60,000 nt of DNA from Owenia fusiformis (taxonomy: Eukaryota > Annelida > Polychaeta > Sabellida > Oweniidae): NCBI GenBank assembly GCA_903813345.2, contig CAIIXF020000009.1, positions 10,598,030-10,658,029 of the forward strand, in the 5' to 3' direction. This document shows, piece after piece, positions 57,883 to 60,000 of this stretch. The translations under genes were made by a program, and so were the position numbers. Each line of letters begins with the position of its first letter. The stretch's first letter is position 1. Under the pieces are notes generated by a model. The model had not been told where the DNA came from. It did no database searches and was given only the letters and a program-made list of their open reading frames with translations.

Positions 57883-58636
57883 ATTGAGGTAAGATAAGGT
57901 TACCCCTGAGCCAAATGCACCAAAAAATTGAAATTTCGATAATTTTTTCTCGGAGAATACATCAGCTACCAAAGCAATATTTTCTATCTGCAATAAACAC
58001 TTATACTTCTATTACTGTGAATTTTTTTAAGACTATTAGTCATCACATTCTTGAAATACAGTAATGGACGTCCCATATTTGGCCCTTTAAATAATGAATT
58101 TCTCCTGGATAATTGGGTTAAAATGTATTTTCCTCACTAAATACCACTTCTAAAATGAGTTTTACATCATTTCAAGGCTCAAAGCAATCACCAAATGAAG
58201 TCATTTAAACAAAAATACTTTGAAACCATTTTTATTTATTTTTTATAATTTACCCCTCCCCACCTGATAGGGGTGGGGGTCAGAGGTAAAAAAATCCATG
58301 AAGACCACCCCCAACCACTTGCCCTGAAATCATTTTCCACTCAAATCATATGTTTCTACAAATGTGCCAAGTTTGTTGCTTTCCTGAAAAAGCCGAACAA
58401 AAAAGGGGTTATATCTGGACATCTGATCCCGCTATAAGGAACAGACACATAAAAACAAATAACATAATCATTACTATTAAGTCAAATGGGTTTCTCATGA
58501 ACATTAAATACTAGGTATAGTACAGTGAATATTGCGCAAAATCAATCAAAATCTGTATTTTGAAATAATGAACAAACATCTTGAGAAATTGAGCAAAAAA
58601 GTTAAAACATGAATGTGTAACATATAAAAAGATGCT

Positions 58637-58885
58637 TTATATCAAAATTAGCGTACTATTTTCTACCACAACTCGGATGGGTTTGATTGAGAGGTAATTA
58701 TCAACTGCAGGAACATCAATCCCAGCATACCTTGGCAAATATGTGATTAAATCCCATAATGGGAGTAAAGGATATGTATCGATATGGTGAACTGAATTCA
58801 ACAATGTTTTTCTCTTAAACCAATTATTGAAAACATTCTGTAAAAAAACACGGTCCTTTATGCAATGTTGACCGATTGGCAACAA
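58637..58885 (-). CDS. Unidentified ORF, possible terminal exon
   Basis: An open frame of about 82 codons ending at 58637 on the minus strand. It has no ATG near its beginning (opens at TTG), so if real it is an internal or terminal exon. Text such as NVFNNWFKRKTLLNSVHHID, TYPLLPLWDLITYLPRYAG and NYLSIKPIRVVVE looks protein-like (varied composition, aromatic and Pro residues) rather than repeat-derived. A CAG followed by T-rich intron-like sequence lies upstream near 58910. No family was recognised. It lies just outside the foldback element and could belong to a gene continuing right of 60000 or to an unrecognised transposon. Confidence 0.3.
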   Translation of the reverse strand: MLPIGQHCIKDRVFLQNVFNNWFKRKTLLNSVHHIDTYPLLPLWDLITYLPRYAGIDVPAVDNYLSIKPIRVVVENSTLILI

Positions 58886-60000
58886 TTTAATGCAAAAAAT
58901 ATTTTTATATAACTGTTTTTGTTCACATTTTTTGTTTTTAGTGCAATTGTTTTTTGTTCCTTTCTACCAATTCTTGAGAATGAAATAAGTTAAGTTCAAC
59001 GTTTTATTTCATAAACAAGATACTTTTTTAAAATCAACCAAACTTTCCTTTGTAAAATTACAATATTGAGAGACCTAAACACGTTGTGTTTATGTCGTTT
59101 TGTTCCAGTGAGGTTCGGATAGATGTTTCATTTCATTCCGAACATATGATACCAAGAACAAAAGAAGCGTCTCATGTGTTTTCTAAAACAATATAGAGAA
59201 AAGTATATAAATATATTTCAAATTATAATGTTTCCATCCAAAAGATGACCATTAAATTGACGATGTGTAAAATTTTCAGAATGTTTTGATGACTGGTTTA
59301 AGAGAAACGCGTGTTCAAAAAGTTCACTATTTCGATACCACTCCTGGGACTAAATTCATCAAATAAATCCCTGGATAAGGCAAGCTAGTCTCTATCAACA
59401 GTGAACCAGACAGTTACATGTATAAGAAAAACACATTTATTAACATGTTCAATTTTATTATAAGACTTCTTAATTATAACAACATGTACTTATCACTACT
59501 TATGAAATACCTTTGATACGAGATAAACAAAATAGACCCCTATTGTAATTTTGCCCCTTGAATCGAATGCACAAGATTTAAGGGGAAAAGAACATGTCAA
59601 TGTATACCAACTACACAAAGTAGTTTAAGGTAAACACATCATAAATTAGACATCTAAAGTGTTAACTGACAGCAAAGGTTGAACCATTTAACATCAATAA
59701 TAAGTCATGTTGTTATAATAGTGTTGTCCAAGGTACAAACTGACATAAATGATAAGGTACATACAATAAATAGCTATAAAATGATAAGATATCAATCATA
59801 TTATATTTATGTGTCCTTGTACAGAATCACGTTCTGATACACACATTGAACACTATAATTAAAGAAATCCTGTCGTTGTCATGTTACGTAAGTGTTGTCA
59901 AGGTACTTTGGATTGTCATGGTTGTTTTGTCTTTTCATGAGATTTTATAGTGTTAAGAAACTGTGTAATAAGTAATCTCGATAATTAACCTTTTTACAGA
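58886..60000. other. No recognisable gene
   Basis: AT-rich sequence with short ORFs only. No splice-consistent exon, RNA gene or clear repeat was found on either strand. Confidence 0.4.

Larger units (their letters stand above)
51662..58435. mobile_element. Giant foldback-type element (imperfect 1.85-kb arms)
   Basis: Left end ATAGCGGGGTCAGATGTCC (51662) is matched inverted at 58435. Inverted similarity continues inward through the landmarks CCGAACAAAAA, TTTGGCCCTTTAA, GAGCTCATTTGAGATGCATA-type subrepeats and CAAAGTTTAG to a loop at about 53980-54310. After removing a 442-bp MITE from the left arm and a 2.3-kb LINE from the right arm, the arms are about 1.87 and 1.83 kb. The arm interior holds tandem subrepeats of about 160-180 bp (52150-52680 and inverted 54760-55590) with the refrain GGGGTAACCATATTTTACC. 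Long arms built of subrepeats recall Foldback/Galileo-type DNA transposons. No target duplication is evident. Confidence 0.8.

Overview
The window is nuclear DNA of an animal, most likely a marine invertebrate. It is AT-rich, its genes are split by many GT-AG introns, and its conserved genes have clear vertebrate orthologues. Introns and spacers are packed with low-copy transposons (LTR, L1/Tx1-like LINE, tRNA-derived SINE, hAT, PIF/Harbinger-like, pogo/mariner-like MITEs, foldback elements). The phylum cannot be fixed from the sequence alone.

Layout. (1) 563-1260 (+) is the last exon of a secreted fibrinogen-like domain protein. (2) 2655-3698 (-) holds the first three coding exons of CYBC1 (EROS), the NADPH-oxidase chaperone; its C-terminal exons are not in the window. 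(3) 3705-5789 is the divergent spacer to HEXD and is filled with foldback repeats. (4) 5790-31648 (+) is a complete 14-exon HEXD (cytosolic GH20 hexosaminidase D), reconstructed as 491 residues. Its intron 10 is 19 kb long, nearly all of it a 14.9-kb LTR-retrotransposon complex (10505-25408) plus a 3.6-kb TTAA-flanked element (25648-29218). (5) 31649-35612 is a spacer; a 1.8-kb TIR element ends 91 bp before the next start codon. (6) 35613-49271 (+) is a complete IVD (isovaleryl-CoA dehydrogenase) gene, 12 coding exons per mRNA and 425 residues. Exon 8, which carries the catalytic glutamate, is present in two equal-length alternative versions. (7) 49272-51661 holds a 162-bp tandem array. (8) 51662-58435 is a giant imperfect palindrome (foldback-type element). 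Its left arm is interrupted by a Harbinger-like MITE and its right arm by a 5'-truncated LINE that still has a 720-codon reverse-transcriptase ORF. (9) 58436-60000 holds one unidentified ORF.

The host genes act in separate pathways: leucine catabolism in mitochondria (IVD), hexosaminide hydrolysis (HEXD) and phagocyte-type NADPH oxidase assembly (CYBC1). CYBC1 and HEXD are also neighbours in human 17q25.3, so their linkage looks ancient.

The most unusual signals are these. Several introns of HEXD and IVD contain tandem arrays whose unit copies the adjacent exon edge together with its splice site. IVD has a mutually exclusive exon pair around its catalytic base. The LTR array is tandem and then palindromic, is bounded by a matching 4-bp target duplication, and sits 5 nt inside the HEXD intron-10 splice donor.
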